Shown in pieces: positions 11,352 through 22,643 of a stretch of 64,000 nucleotides of DNA. The position numbers and the translations under genes were made by a program. Position 1 is the stretch's first letter, and each line of letters opens with the position of its first letter. The stretch comes from Acanthacorydalis orientalis (taxonomy: Eukaryota; Arthropoda; Insecta; Megaloptera; Corydalidae), in NCBI GenBank assembly GCA_034766995.1, contig CM068313.1, forward strand, positions 14,746,512 through 14,810,511, in the 5' to 3' direction. The notes beneath the pieces were generated by a model. The model searched no databases. It was not told the origin of the DNA and saw only the letters and a list, made by a program, of their open reading frames with translations.

Positions 11352-11717
11352 GGTCTGTTCGATGTGTACTCTGAACTGACTCTTGAATTTTATGACTTTA
11401 CCCTGACTTTCTTACTCTAAACTTGTTTTTATCGAACAACATTGAGTAATGTTAGAGTAAATCGTATGAATACTGTCAAGTTTGGGTGATTTTTTTATTC
11501 TATAGTAATTATCATAGATAGATACTCTCGAGGTAGACAAAGATGCTCGACGTTACTCTAAGAAAAAGCTAGAGTAAGTTCAGAGTAACAAATTCCCTGT
11601 TCTGAACTTACTCTAAACTGTTCGACGAAAATCCCGAGTACGTTCAGAGTACATATCGAACAGAAAAGTGTAAAATTTCTTACTCCGAGTGAGTTCAGTG
11701 TACAAATCGAACAGACC
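11352..11717. mobile_element. 366 bp TA-flanked MITE with nested inverted motifs
   Basis: The ends are inverted repeats of 31 bp with three mismatches, starting GGTCTGTTCGAT on the left and ending ATCGAACAGACC on the right. Both are bordered by TA (11350-11351, 11718-11719). Inside, the terminal motif recurs: a second GTACATATCGAACAG at about 11650-11664, and a 15 bp perfect hairpin (TAGAGTAAGTTCAGA at 11570-11584 with its complement at 11601-11615, 16 nt loop). The GAGTAAGTTCAG-type word occurs about six times in both orientations. It has no coding capacity. The TA target suggests a Tc1/mariner-type mover, but the family is not recognised. Confidence 0.75.
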
Positions 11718-12125
11718 TATTGTAATTGGAATGCACATAAACAACAATCAAAAATGATCAATGATCGTCTTTTGAATATTTTTGATCAGAAAAAGTATTG
11801 ACGGTCAGTAAGATGAAAAAATAGTTAATTTCTAAAGAGGAATGTATGTCTTCATGTTATTTCTTTTGTTATACAAATTCTTTCCATTTGAGCGATTCAG
11901 TGTCTGTTTTTAGAGATATTTTATTGTATACAAACAATTTTCTAACATTTTCAATCTACTTGATCAATTTTTATATAGTTTCGCATACTTGTTGCTTCCA
12001 GTTAATTATTTCTTTCTTTAGTTTTTAACACACCATTTGTCAATCATTTCTATTCCCGTGTTTGTTTCTCACACCATTTGTCTTACAGTTTTCTTCTGTG
12101 TAGACATATATATACATATATATAC

Positions 12126-12158
<33 letters not shown>

Positions 12159-12659
12159 CACGTTTTTTTAAAAAAATAAGTACATTTGCATTGATTGATA
12201 CCTTAACTGCATAAAACATGAACATAAAATAGAAACATAACCGCAATTCTATTACGTGTCTCCACTTAATACAGTGTGGTCTGGGTGCATACACATCCTT
12301 TACGAATGCTTATTTGTATTTTACAAATAGCTATTTTCTATATAGAACTTGTTATTGTATTGTAATAAATACTTCAAGATGAAAAAGTCACATACGTTAC
12401 ATTCGAAAAAGATATTAATATCAATATGAATATTTATGCCGTAATTATTCAAACACAATGACTTCAAAGTACTTTTTCAACATTTAGTATTTATTATTGT
12501 ATGAACACAATGGTGATAAATTACCCTACAATACATTATTATTATCGAACGCTCTAGATCCTTTGTATAAAATTTACTGACGTCTTAAATTAGGTCAGTA
12601 GTATTGTTTGATTATTGACATTTTTAATTAACAATGTTATTACAACGTTTGTAATATAG

Positions 12660-12709
<50 letters not shown>

Positions 12710-12860
12710 TATATATAAAAGAAAAACGAATTTAAGAATTTATAATAATAATCATGTTTCAAAACATTGTCATTTGTTGCTAAAATATATAATTTATTCA
12801 TTATTGAATTATCTTTAGCTCCGTATAGTTATATCTGTGAATAAATATAATTTGATAATA
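11718..12860. other. AT-rich gene-free stretch with two TA arrays
   Basis: No gene recognised. Imperfect (TA)n with TATACATA units at 12104-12163 and (TA)n at 12662-12717. Confidence 0.55.
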
Positions 12861-12933
12861 ATTGTCATTTCATTTACTTTTTAATAATTTTTAATATGAA
12901 ATATTAATATTTTATGTACTATAATAGTTTCAT

Positions 12934-12976
<43 letters not shown>

Positions 12977-13181
12977 GAAAGAAAAATTTCAATATATGTG
13001 AATACTAAATTAACACTTATCAATAACTGTAAATAAATAATTAATATATTAAAATAGCAATGAATTATACATTATTAATCCTCTTTTTAAAGGTAAACAG
13101 TTTTATTAGAATTGTCATTTAATTTACTTTTTAATAATTTTTAATATGAAATATTAATATTTTATTTACTATAATGTTTTC

Positions 13182-13254
<73 letters not shown>

Positions 13255-13372
13255 GAACTATTACATTACATGTGAATACTAAATTAACACTTATCAATAA
13301 ATAAATAATTAATATATAAAAATAACTATAAATTACTAAACACTAATAATCCCTTTTTTTAAAGGTAAACAG
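12861..13372. repeat. Tandem direct duplication, two ~250 bp units each with an internal (TA)n
   Basis: Unit 1 (12861-13100) and unit 2 (13111-13372) share ATTGTCATTT, TTTACTTTTTAATAATTTTT, ATATTAATATTTTAT, then a TA array (12940-12974 and 13185-13249), then GTGAATACTAAATTAACACT and the end AAAGGTAAACAG. The TA array is about twice as long in unit 2. This is a local duplication in which the microsatellite has since changed length independently. Confidence 0.88.
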
Positions 13373-13688
13373 TGGTACCGGCATACATTTCAGTGTTTCG
13401 TCGAGATCCAATCATTGAACATTTCAGCATCAAGTATCTATTTGTCATCATGTGAAAAAGGTTTGTTGATGTTTTTATTAACAAGTAAAAAGCAAATATA
13501 TATTTATTTTTTATTATTCCCTGTCAGTTTATGTGATACATTCAACATTTTTTCATTTATTTCAAAATATCGTGAGATTTGTTAAAATGCAGAATTGAAA
13601 ATTCTACCATATTATATTTGATAACATAATATTTTTTATTACTGAAATATTAATAATATTTTTTTTCATATTTTTTTTACATATGGCA

Positions 13689-13728
13689 TATATATATATA
13701 TATATATTATATAAATATATATATATAA
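13689..13728. repeat. Broken (TA)n microsatellite
   Basis: TA runs are interrupted by TTATATAAA. Confidence 0.8.
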
Positions 13729-13890
13729 TCAGATTTATGCAAGGATTGCTGTACAGTTATTTCTTGTTAATATTGATTTTTAAGAACAATTTTCTTATTC
13801 AACGTAATAGTGATTTACAACAATAATTAGTCATTGTTGCTAAATTTAATTTTACAAGTGAATTAATAACTATGCATAGATACAATCTTC

Positions 13891-14030
13891 TTTTATCAAA
13901 ATATCCAATAATTATTTATTTTGTTTTAATACACTAAAACACATTTAAAAGAAAACTCCTCCATTCTTATATCGTAAGAATACAAAGTAAATATATTTAA
14001 TATAATTGATTATTGGACATTTTGATAAAA
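13891..14030. repeat. Inverted repeat with ~96 bp loop
   Basis: TTTTATCAAAATATCCAATA at 13891-13910 returns inverted as TATTGGACATTTTGATAAAA at 14011-14030, with one mismatch. A TA array (14038-14090) follows directly. It may be a small MITE, but no target duplication is evident. Confidence 0.55.
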
Positions 14031-14033
14031 TAA

Positions 14034-14037
<4 letters not shown>

Positions 14038-14087
<50 letters not shown>

Positions 14088-14090
14088 TAT
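14038..14090. repeat. (TA)n microsatellite
   Basis: About 50 bp of TA with one AATATAT break near its end. Confidence 0.9.
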
Positions 14091-14108
14091 AATGTAAGCT
14101 AGAAATTA

Positions 14109-14152
14109 ATTTCTGAGAATTAATACTCTTTAGAGAATTAATTCTCAGAAAT
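14109..14152. repeat. 44 bp near-perfect palindrome
   Basis: ATTTCTGAGAATTAAT (14109-14124) pairs perfectly with ATTAATTCTCAGAAAT (14137-14152). The 12 nt between (ACTCTTTAGAGA) are themselves palindromic. It would form a cruciform or RNA hairpin. A partial extra copy of the arm (AATTCTGAGAATTATACTCT) follows. Confidence 0.8.
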
Positions 14153-14595
14153 AATTCTGAGAATTATACTCTAATATAGAGTTTGGAAATGTTTTATTAA
14201 TTTGGGCAATTTTGAGATTTGGAGCTTGAAATGGAATCATTATTGAATTATAATATAATATTGGTATTTGTACAACATATAAACCGACTCCCAATTTTTA
14301 TTCAGTTTTTCGTTCTGCAAAAATAGTGGTTTCGGTTTCATGTTACTGAAATGAAACGGTTTTTATCGGTTACGGTTTTAATCCTTGGTTAAGAGTTCCT
14401 TGATATATTTTATTTCGAAAATGACGGATTTATTAAGAAAAATAAATAATAAACTTTCTAAATTTCTAAATTAATAGTTTATAAAATAACCTTAAAAGTG
14501 TGGAAAATGTTTCAGTTATGCAAACGTTTATCGTATTTATTCAATTAAAAGGATTACCTAAATATATATATATATTAAAAAAATATACAAGTTAA

Positions 14596-14908
14596 CACAT
14601 TGACTATCGAGTGTATTTTCCATGAAGCTACAGTGGAAATTTTCATTTTATCTCTAGTAGTCATCTATACTTCTGTATAGATACTGTCAAATTTATCAAG
14701 AATTTTATGTTCATTTCTGAAGAAAATGATTCCTGTCATGTGAACGTGCATGCAAATGTGGATATCTGATAGCAAAGACCATAAAGTCCACTCGGCCTAA
14801 CAGACCGAGTTGGCGACATTGGTATGGAACTTCTCGGTCTATGTCACCGAGACGGCATACAGTAACTTACTTTACTCAAGTCTATAGACCGAGACGGGTG
14901 ATAACCTG
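14596..14908. mobile_element. Possible TTAA-bounded element with GACCGAG motifs
   Basis: TTAA at 14592-14595 followed by CACATTGACTATCGAG, and TTAA at 14909-14912 preceded by GGGTGATAACCTG, could be the ends of a small piggyBac-like element. End similarity is weak. The right half contains the word GACCGAG or its complement five times between 14780 and 14895 in unusually GC-rich DNA. The boundaries are tentative. Confidence 0.25.
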
Positions 14909-14912
14909 TTAA

Positions 14913-15669
14913 GCACATAAGTAACATTGTACTAAGTAGAAAATGTGTAATAATTGAATTAGAATTAGCTCTGTATTCTGTAATTAAAAATTTTAAATAA
15001 ATGGATATAGGAAAAATGAAATGAAAAAATAAAGCTTGTGATGGATTCGAAGCTTAAAAAATAATTAAAATATTTTTAATAAATCGGACGTAGTAAAACA
15101 GATATCCATATTAACTCAGATTTTATTCTGTTAATTATTTCTAGATTTAAAACATTGTAAGCGGTTCATGGGTTACAGATACTTGGAAAATTCAATATTA
15201 GTTTAAAGTTTAAAAGATAACAATGAACATATTTTATTACTAGTTAATATGTTCACATTATTTGTCACAAATGAATTTTCCCTCTTCACACACAACTCTG
15301 TTTTTTTTTTATTTGTTGTCACACACAACTCTTCCAACCTGAAATATATATATATAAGATGAAGCATGTAAATGTTTTTAGGTATAATCAATATCTCACG
15401 TATTTTTGACAGAATATGGAAAACAGAAAAATCTTAACTTATAATTCCTAAAAAATACATATTTAGCAATAATTGTTCGAGAAGAGTGTGATGTTTGTAA
15501 TCTAAAATATATTTTTGTAACATTTTTAATAGTTTATTATTAAAAATTGGTAATTGAAATAAATAATTTATGTAAAATACGTTTTATTCTAAAATAGGAT
15601 ACAAATAAATTTTATTTGTTATGCACGAATTTGACACGCTTGAGTGTATGACAAATATTTTAATTTTAA
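14913..15669. other. AT-rich gene-free stretch
   Basis: No gene recognised. CACACACAACTCT occurs twice 33 bp apart near 15290. Confidence 0.5.
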
Positions 15670-16415
15670 CACGTTCGCTACTATCCGTCATATGCGCAAC
15701 ACAATGGTTTGTTATGAAAGCCAGGCGTCACATATGTGCGACAGCTCTAATTGCTCAGTTTATGATCACATATTGAAACGCGTTGTGCTCTGAACACAAT
15801 TGTTTAGCTCCAAAACAGTAAAATATAGGAAGGAAGTGCTTGGTCTGAGGTTATATTACATTATTTAGAGTTTTTACAGCCTTTAGAGTTTGTTGTCTGC
15901 AAATTACTAAATTCCGGCAGCGAAATAGCTATGTTTCCACGTAGCAACGATTCAAATATATAACACTTCCTCAAAAAACTGGGGAAATAATTTAGATTTC
16001 GTGTATGTCCCAGCAATAAGCGGCGCTCAGCTACTTTCTACGCTTGTGAAATTTGTAAAACCAACAATGGACAATCAATTAGGCTGTGCGTTAACAAATT
16101 TTTTAAAATGTGTCATACAAAATAAATCACTTGTCTTTCACTGAAAAAATGTATTTATTTAGTTTTTGTTTTCCAATCCTATTCATTTTCTTTTTATTTA
16201 ATGTGTCACATATATTTGACACATGGGCTACAACATATTTTTTTATCTATAGCAAAGCATCACATATATCTGCCAGTTTATAAGAATGATTATTTTACTT
16301 ATTTATAATGTTCTGAATGTATATAAGTAAAATCTATGCCACTGGTGTCATATCACAAAAAAAAATCCTAGGTTGTGATAGATGTTTTTCTCACAAGGCG
16401 CTGGTAGCAAACGTG
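15670..16415. mobile_element. 746 bp piggyBac-like MITE with TTAA duplication
   Basis: The left end reads TTAA (15666-15669), then CACGTTCGCTACTATCC. The right end, inverted, reads TTAA (16416-16419), then CACGTTTGCTACCAGCG. The 12-13 bp terminal repeats differ at one site. Subterminal DNA on both sides has CACATAT/ATATGTG and GTCACATATGTGCGAC-like words in both orientations, as seen in binding regions of such elements. There is no transposase; short open frames inside have no family signature. TTAA target and short repeats fit piggyBac-type MITEs. Confidence 0.75.
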
Positions 16416-18419
16416 TTAAACTGTTTTTGTTCAAAAAAAAATGGGGAAATTTTACGTGATTTTAAATTCATTACACTTATTATATGTAATAGATATATTA
16501 TATATAATAAAACTTAAAGATGATTGTTAAAGATGCTGATAAGATTGTTACTAAACACTTTTGAATAAATAGTAAAGATTTTAATTTTGTGGGTAAATTC
16601 TTATTAAAAAAAAACGTTTTTTAAAACTGATTTATTTGTTTTCTGTTATTCGTTATTATACTTGAATGTCGATATTTTTTCACTAGAATATTGTAACAAA
16701 TAAAATTGACTGTATCTCTGAAAATAGACCAGCACGATTATCATTAACGACATCCATTAATCGTCCACTCGCATACACTTCAACTATTTTTCTAGATATA
16801 AAATATTTATGCGAGTGAATTGTAATTGTCGATAATTTCTTTTTGTCCTCGATTCATTGTACTTTTTTACACGAAAGACAACCGTACAAGACATATTATT
16901 TTACATTTATGTATGCCCACACACAATTTCTAGCTGTATGCTAGGTCAAGAACCGCTATGCAACAGTAATCACGGACTACGACATCGCGTCGATTGTATC
17001 TAAAGAGCAAGAAGACATAATCACGTTTGCAGATTTGTTTGTTTACACATATATATGTATGCATGCATAATTTATATCCGTATAAACAGACCATTGCCGA
17101 TGTGTTAAAAAAAAGTTGAAATTGTTTTTATCCGACCGTAAACACTTGTGTTGTTTACACAACAACAATATTGTCGTGTACATTTTTGTAAATTCGAAGA
17201 TGGGTTGGTCAATCGATGTTTAATTTGTAGATAATTTTACATTATGTACAACCATGTTACTTGAAATAACAGTTGCGTTTAAAATATAAATAATAATAAC
17301 AGATTAAAATTCAAATCGAGTTATGCGATTTTTTCCTTGTCGAACAGTATGAGGCTATGCAGTAGATGAGGGATGGGCAACATACTGTTTGTGAGCCAAT
17401 TACCAATCGTGAAATGTTTTCAAATGATCTCTAAGCATTCCATTATTTTCTTATTCGATTGAACTGTGCTTAATTGTTAAGCGTTTAATTTTTCAGGCGG
17501 CAGTTTGAAATTTCCCTATCAACATTTTTATTCTAGTTATTTTCTTTTTCTTTTGAAAGATGAATTTTTCAATATTAATGCGTATTTTCACTATGCTACA
17601 AATAAATGTTGGACCGTAAGTAATCCCATAAAATGTATGAAAAAATAATAAATAATGTATTCTCTAAAATGTGTATTTTTAAAAATTATTTTGTTATCTG
17701 TATAATGATTAATAAATAATTTCACTATTTATTATTCATAAATAACATAAAGATAATTATTATTAGTAACTGTCTTTTTGTTAGTGAGTGATAGAACGTA
17801 TATTTTAAAAAACAGAAACCCGAACGTTATTTTGATTCGGTTTCAATCCTTGCTGTCAACCGAATTTTTTTTTTCATCTATTTCACGGATAGATCTGAAT
17901 TTGAATCGATATAAAAAGTTATGTTGATATAAGGCAACGTTTGTCTTAATATAAACAATATTCTACATGAACAAACACAAAATAAATAATAAAAAATAAT
18001 ATCAAATTGAATTTCAATGGTTCTGAATTCGTTTAGGTGAGAAGACATCGGTACATAAAAAATATGTATTCCTGTATAGAAAAATGTTTACTTTTTAGGA
18101 TGTTAAGAGATTTTTTAAGCATTATCTTTTATAATTAAAATGGCATATGCTAAAAGATCGGATTTAAATTTATTATATGTGTACAGCAATTCAACATGTT
18201 ATCCACTTGACTTTAATCGTGTTTAAAAGTTATTGCACATCACCGTACATGCATAATGTATTTCTAGAAATATATTCAAAATTATTCGTTTTAAAGTTAG
18301 AGCAGGTGAGACGGGATGAAAATATGACGTGTAGCTCAATAGAAACGTACAAGAGGCCGACGTATGAGAAGTATGACATTTCCTCTGATTTTATATAACA
18401 CGCTAGTAAACACAAATCG
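16416..18419. other. AT-rich gene-free stretch
   Basis: No gene recognised. At about 17380 GAGGGATGGGCAACATACTG resembles a hAT-type terminus, but no second end or 8 bp duplication was found. Confidence 0.5.
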
Positions 18420-18720
18420 CGTGTAGCCGAGTTGTGTTTGGCGTACGTGTATCTTCTATCCGGGCAAGTGCGATGCTCTCCGATGATAATCTACGTGTAG
18501 TGCGTAGTCGAGGACATTGGCCTCACGCTTCTCCACACTCACGCTCCCTTCCATCGTTCAGCATCGGCGTTGTCCATTATCCATACCACACTTAGTATCA
18601 TCGTCGCCTCACCGTCACGACCAGCAGCTAGGTCGTGATCCTCTGGTGATCATGGCCCACAGTGATGACACGCCACATCCATACAAATTGACCGGTTCTT
18701 TGTGGATTACCACTCTTGTA
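18420..18720. other. GC-richer, CpG-containing patch of unknown function
   Basis: This roughly 300 bp patch stands out by balanced base composition and many CpG (GTGTAGCCGAG, GGCGTACGTG, CATCGTCGCCTCACCGTCACG). It could be a promoter with a first exon. An open frame at 18517-18864 begins here, but its protein (SIVQHRRCPLSIPHLVSSSP in part) has no recognisable domain and its second half runs into low-GC DNA. I do not call it a gene. Confidence 0.35.
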
Positions 18721-19125
18721 CATGTTCGTTGTTGTTTTTTTTTTATGAACGTATTACTTCCTTGTGGAAGAACCGTCATAAGTCGTCACGTGAGAATTCT
18801 ATACACATCTGAACATGTATTGTGTATGTGTATCGATTTTTTTCATATAATTTTAACTCTGTGATAGTAGAGTCATTGACTACAGTATCCTGTATTATCT
18901 AATACACGAATTGTTTAATTAATAAAACAGGTTATAGTGATTGTTATTCTCATGAGTGTAAATCAAATGTATATTCTATGATGTTGTATAGAGATCAATA
19001 ACCGATCGATTGTGAAATAAACAAAGCATCATTATCTATTTCTATTTTATAGAAATAATGCCGATGGATTTAAATTTTATAATATTTTATTTGGATGATG
19101 TAGTAAAACCGTTTTGAAACATATA

Positions 19126-20478
19126 CATTGCCCTCCAAGAGTTAGTTGAAATAAACACTTCCATGTTTAATAGCTCGGTTTCTCATCATTGACTTGTATA
19201 GACATGATTCACATAGCGTCATTGTTTTTAAAAGGGTATTCCTCGAAATTCATATCGCTCGCGTAACTAAACAATAAATAGTATAATCATAGAAATTCAC
19301 CACGCCAAAAGTTAGTTGAAATCGAACACCCTCACTAGTCGCATTGGAGAAGTAGATGTATTTGTTTAAGTTTAATACTTTTTCATAGATATTTTATGGT
19401 GAAATATCAATATTTAATCTCCAAAAACATAACTATTGTTCATTATTAGTAAGAAATGGCTCCGAAGCGAAAATTAACTGTAGAAGAAAGTCAAAAGTTG
19501 TGAGTGAATATGAAATTTTGAAAAATTATAGTGCGGTTGGAAAAATATTCACCGACCTAGCGACCTAGAGTCACTACTGCCATCGATAATCGACGTATAA
19601 TACGGAAGTGCAAAATTAATCCGAAAATTTCTGTAAGAGAAATTCGAGAGCAACTGGATGAAGCAGGAAGTTCGGTTTTTTAAACCACTATTAGAAGACG
19701 TTTTCACGATACTAAGTTGAAGGGCCACGTGACCAGAAAGAAACCCTTATTGACATCTGCTCATAAAAAAAGAAGATTAAATTTTTCCAAAAAATATGTG
19801 AATTAACCACTGGACTTTTGGAAAAAGTAATTTTTTAGCGATGAAAGTAAGTTTAAATTATTTGGAAATCGTAGAAGCCAAACATTTTGGAGAAGTAGCA
19901 GTGATAATGCTTACATTAATAAGTTCATGCAATGTTCATGTAAAACATGGAGGAGGAGGTGTCATGGTGTAGGCATGTTTTTCTTGGTATGATGTGGACA
20001 GATTGCATATTATTGAAGGCAAAACGACAGCGCAGATTTACTGTAATTTTTGCAAGAAAATTTACATCAACCCGCTGAAACAATGAGATTTGGTCGGGAT
20101 TTTACTTTTCAACAGGACAACGATCCGAAACGTACGGCTAAAATAACTAAAGAATTTTTCACATACAATAAAGAAGATGTACTTGAATGCCCATCAATGT
20201 CACCCGACTTTAATCTTATTGAATATTTGTGTGACGAATTGGATCGCAGGATCCTCACATCTTCAAGACACAATAGTACTCAATTTAAAGACAAAATTTT
20301 GGAAACGTGGTCCAGTTTGCCTCTCGGTGCTTTACAAAATCTCGTAGAATCAATGCCCAGAATGCTTAACGCTCTTCTGCGGAATAATGGCGGTCGCACA
20401 AAATATTAAAAATTAAAAAAAAACGTGTGTTGATTTTTTATATTATTTTCTTTATAATTTTCAACTAACTTTTTACAC
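19126..20478 (+). mobile_element. Tc1-like element, decayed, with direct repeat in the left end
   Basis: The element is bordered by TA on both sides (19124-19125, 20479-20480). The left end carries AGTTAGTTGAAA at about 19139 and again at about 19310, roughly 170 bp apart. The right end carries the inverse (TTTCAACTAACT) at about 20460. The two copies in the left end recall the IR/DR layout of some Tc1 elements; the right end shows only one. It encloses a broken DD34E transposase on the plus strand. Confidence 0.82.
19456..20409 (+). pseudogene. Tc1-like transposase (DD34E) pseudogene
   Basis: The reading frame starts at ATG 19456 (MAPKRKLTVEESQKL) and is soon stopped. The N-terminal DNA-binding half is broken by several stops and frameshifts. 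The catalytic half is readable. FFSDESKFKLFGNRRSQTFW holds the first Asp, FQQDNDPKRTAK the second, and SPDFNLIEYLCDELDRR the Glu, with exactly 34 residues between the second Asp and the Glu. The last open run is 20050-20409, ending GGRTKY. Tc1 transposases cut and paste the element at TA sites. This copy cannot make one. Confidence 0.9.
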
Positions 20479-20664
20479 TAGACTTGGAAGTAGTTTTTAT
20501 ATAATTTATGATTCGTTTAAAGTATGATTGCTAATTCTGTATCAAAATAATTAGTATTAATTAAGGTTTAATAAACAGTGCTTCCTTTGGAGATATTTTT
20601 ATTTTTTCATACAATTTTTAATTTTTTATATTATTTTTGCATTTCAACGGATTTTTGGAGACTA

Positions 20665-20897
<233 letters not shown>

Positions 20898-21122
20898 GTG
20901 TGTATATAGATATATATTTAAATAGAGAGAGAGAGACAGAATTTTTGACAATGTATTAATCAAAATATGTTTCTCAAAGCGTGATACCTGTACCTCCAGT
21001 TGCATCCGAAAGAATTTAATGGACTACGCTGATTTTTTTCTTTTATCTTATTTATTCATACTTTAATTTTAAACTGTTGCAAATCTACCATATGTATAAG
21101 TAACAACTGTAAATTTTAATAC

Positions 21123-21248
21123 CTGTGATCCTGTTATTTCGTTATCCTGTCGATCTTCATCCTTTTGATCATCTGAGTGTTTGTTCTCTACTGATATGTT
21201 CAGAAGGTATGTCATTTTCAGATAGATGTTAGAGACTTTAACGTCTAC
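21123..21248 (-). CDS. Candidate internal exon, unrecognised acidic segment
   Basis: On the minus strand an open stretch of 42 codons lies between an acceptor (GCTATCTTCAG before 21248) and a donor (CACAG then GTATTA after 21123). It starts and ends in phase 0. It begins VDVKVSNIYLKMTYLLNISV and ends in a charged stretch (HSDDQKDEDRQDNEITGSQ). No family is recognised. The splice sites are plausible but the donor is not strong, so chance is possible. Confidence 0.3.
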
Positions 21249-21435
21249 CTGAAGATAGCACAAGACTCGAAACCAGTAATCAAGAATAGACACTAAGCTG
21301 ATCAAAAAAGACGAAAATCACCAGATCAACATATATACAAGTATAAACGTCCTGTCAGAATATTTGGCAATATTTGTCGGGATATGTTCACTAATGAATT
21401 TTATTTGTATTTTGTTATTTTAATTACTAATTTAT

Positions 21436-21443
<8 letters not shown>

Positions 21444-21499
<56 letters not shown>
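21444..21499. repeat. (TA)n microsatellite
   Basis: About 56 bp of TA. ACTAATTnATTATTTCATATA occurs on both sides, a short direct repeat around the array. Confidence 0.9.
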
Positions 21500-21998
21500 T
21501 GTCTTACTTATTACTAATTGATTATTTCATATATAATTTCATTATTTATTAACAAATGAAATTTGGTCAAATAGTATTATTAAAACTATCTCCAAATTCA
21601 CTTCGTATGAAACGGATATACCAATAAGATTAAACTCGTGAAAATATATGCGATTGTTGAAAGTTTTAGAAACGTTGCTCTAAATGGATTTTCACACGTT
21701 ACAATAGCTTTTCTAATCGAAATGATTAATAGTTGATTATTTATTATTTTGATAACGGTTTGCACATATTTGAATGGAAACGCCATCGATCGGGGCACTA
21801 ACGTATCATAATGCTTTTAGTTCAAGGATACCAGCACAGTTTTTTTTATGAAGTCTGTAAGTAGGTCTCGTTTAAGCGAGTTTTCTAGGTATATTGAGTA
21901 AGTTCGTGAAAGCGTCATAGAAATATTACAATGTTATCATAATGGAATTCATTTACATAATATATGATAAACATATATTTCGACACAATTATTTTGGC

Positions 21999-22000
<2 letters not shown>

Positions 22001-22038
<38 letters not shown>
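22001..22038. repeat. (TA)n microsatellite
   Basis: About 38 bp of TA. Confidence 0.9.
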
Positions 22039-22042
<4 letters not shown>

Positions 22043-22570
22043 CTACTTTGTAATGATGTTAAGATTGAAACTCATAATATTTTTTTTACTAAAATGCAAA
22101 TCATATTCTTAATGAAAGATGACATGTACCATAACGCCAGATTAAAACTCATGATATATTGATTAACAGTCCAATGTACAAAGCCAGTGACTGTTAACCG
22201 GAATATACCTCCGTCCTTATTAAATCCCATGATATTTATTTTAAGTATGTAATAAATTTAAATGTTAATATGAATATTTTTGAAAATATTTCTTTTTAAT
22301 TTAGTATGTATTTTAGTATTTAATTTTTAAGTTAATTTCAACTAATAAAATAATTACAAAATAAAGTAACAAAATGTAAAGTAAAAAAGGAGAGATAATA
22401 GTATATTAAAAATAAATAAATACATGCTATAAAAATATTATAAATATGGAATTTGGTTTCATCAAGTTATTAAGATCAGTTTCAACACAATATTTTGAAA
22501 TCTAATTAAATTTATAAATGCATTTTATTGTAGTTATATACAGTTACAGTTCTGAATTGTAATAAAATTC

Positions 22571-22643
22571 CTTTTCACAAATGAATTGATTTCAGTGTTC
22601 CGATAATTCGTGATGCTTGGGCTGTTGATTCATTTGTGAAAAG
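22571..22643. repeat. 73 bp inverted repeat
   Basis: CTTTTCACAAATGAAT (22571-22586) pairs perfectly with ATTCATTTGTGAAAAG (22628-22643). The word TTTTCACAAATGAATT recurs at 43574. It may be a trace of a small dispersed element. Confidence 0.55.

Noticed and set aside
17375..17410. hAT-like terminus GGGATGGGCAACATACTG
   Set aside because: No inverted partner and no 8 bp duplication were found nearby.
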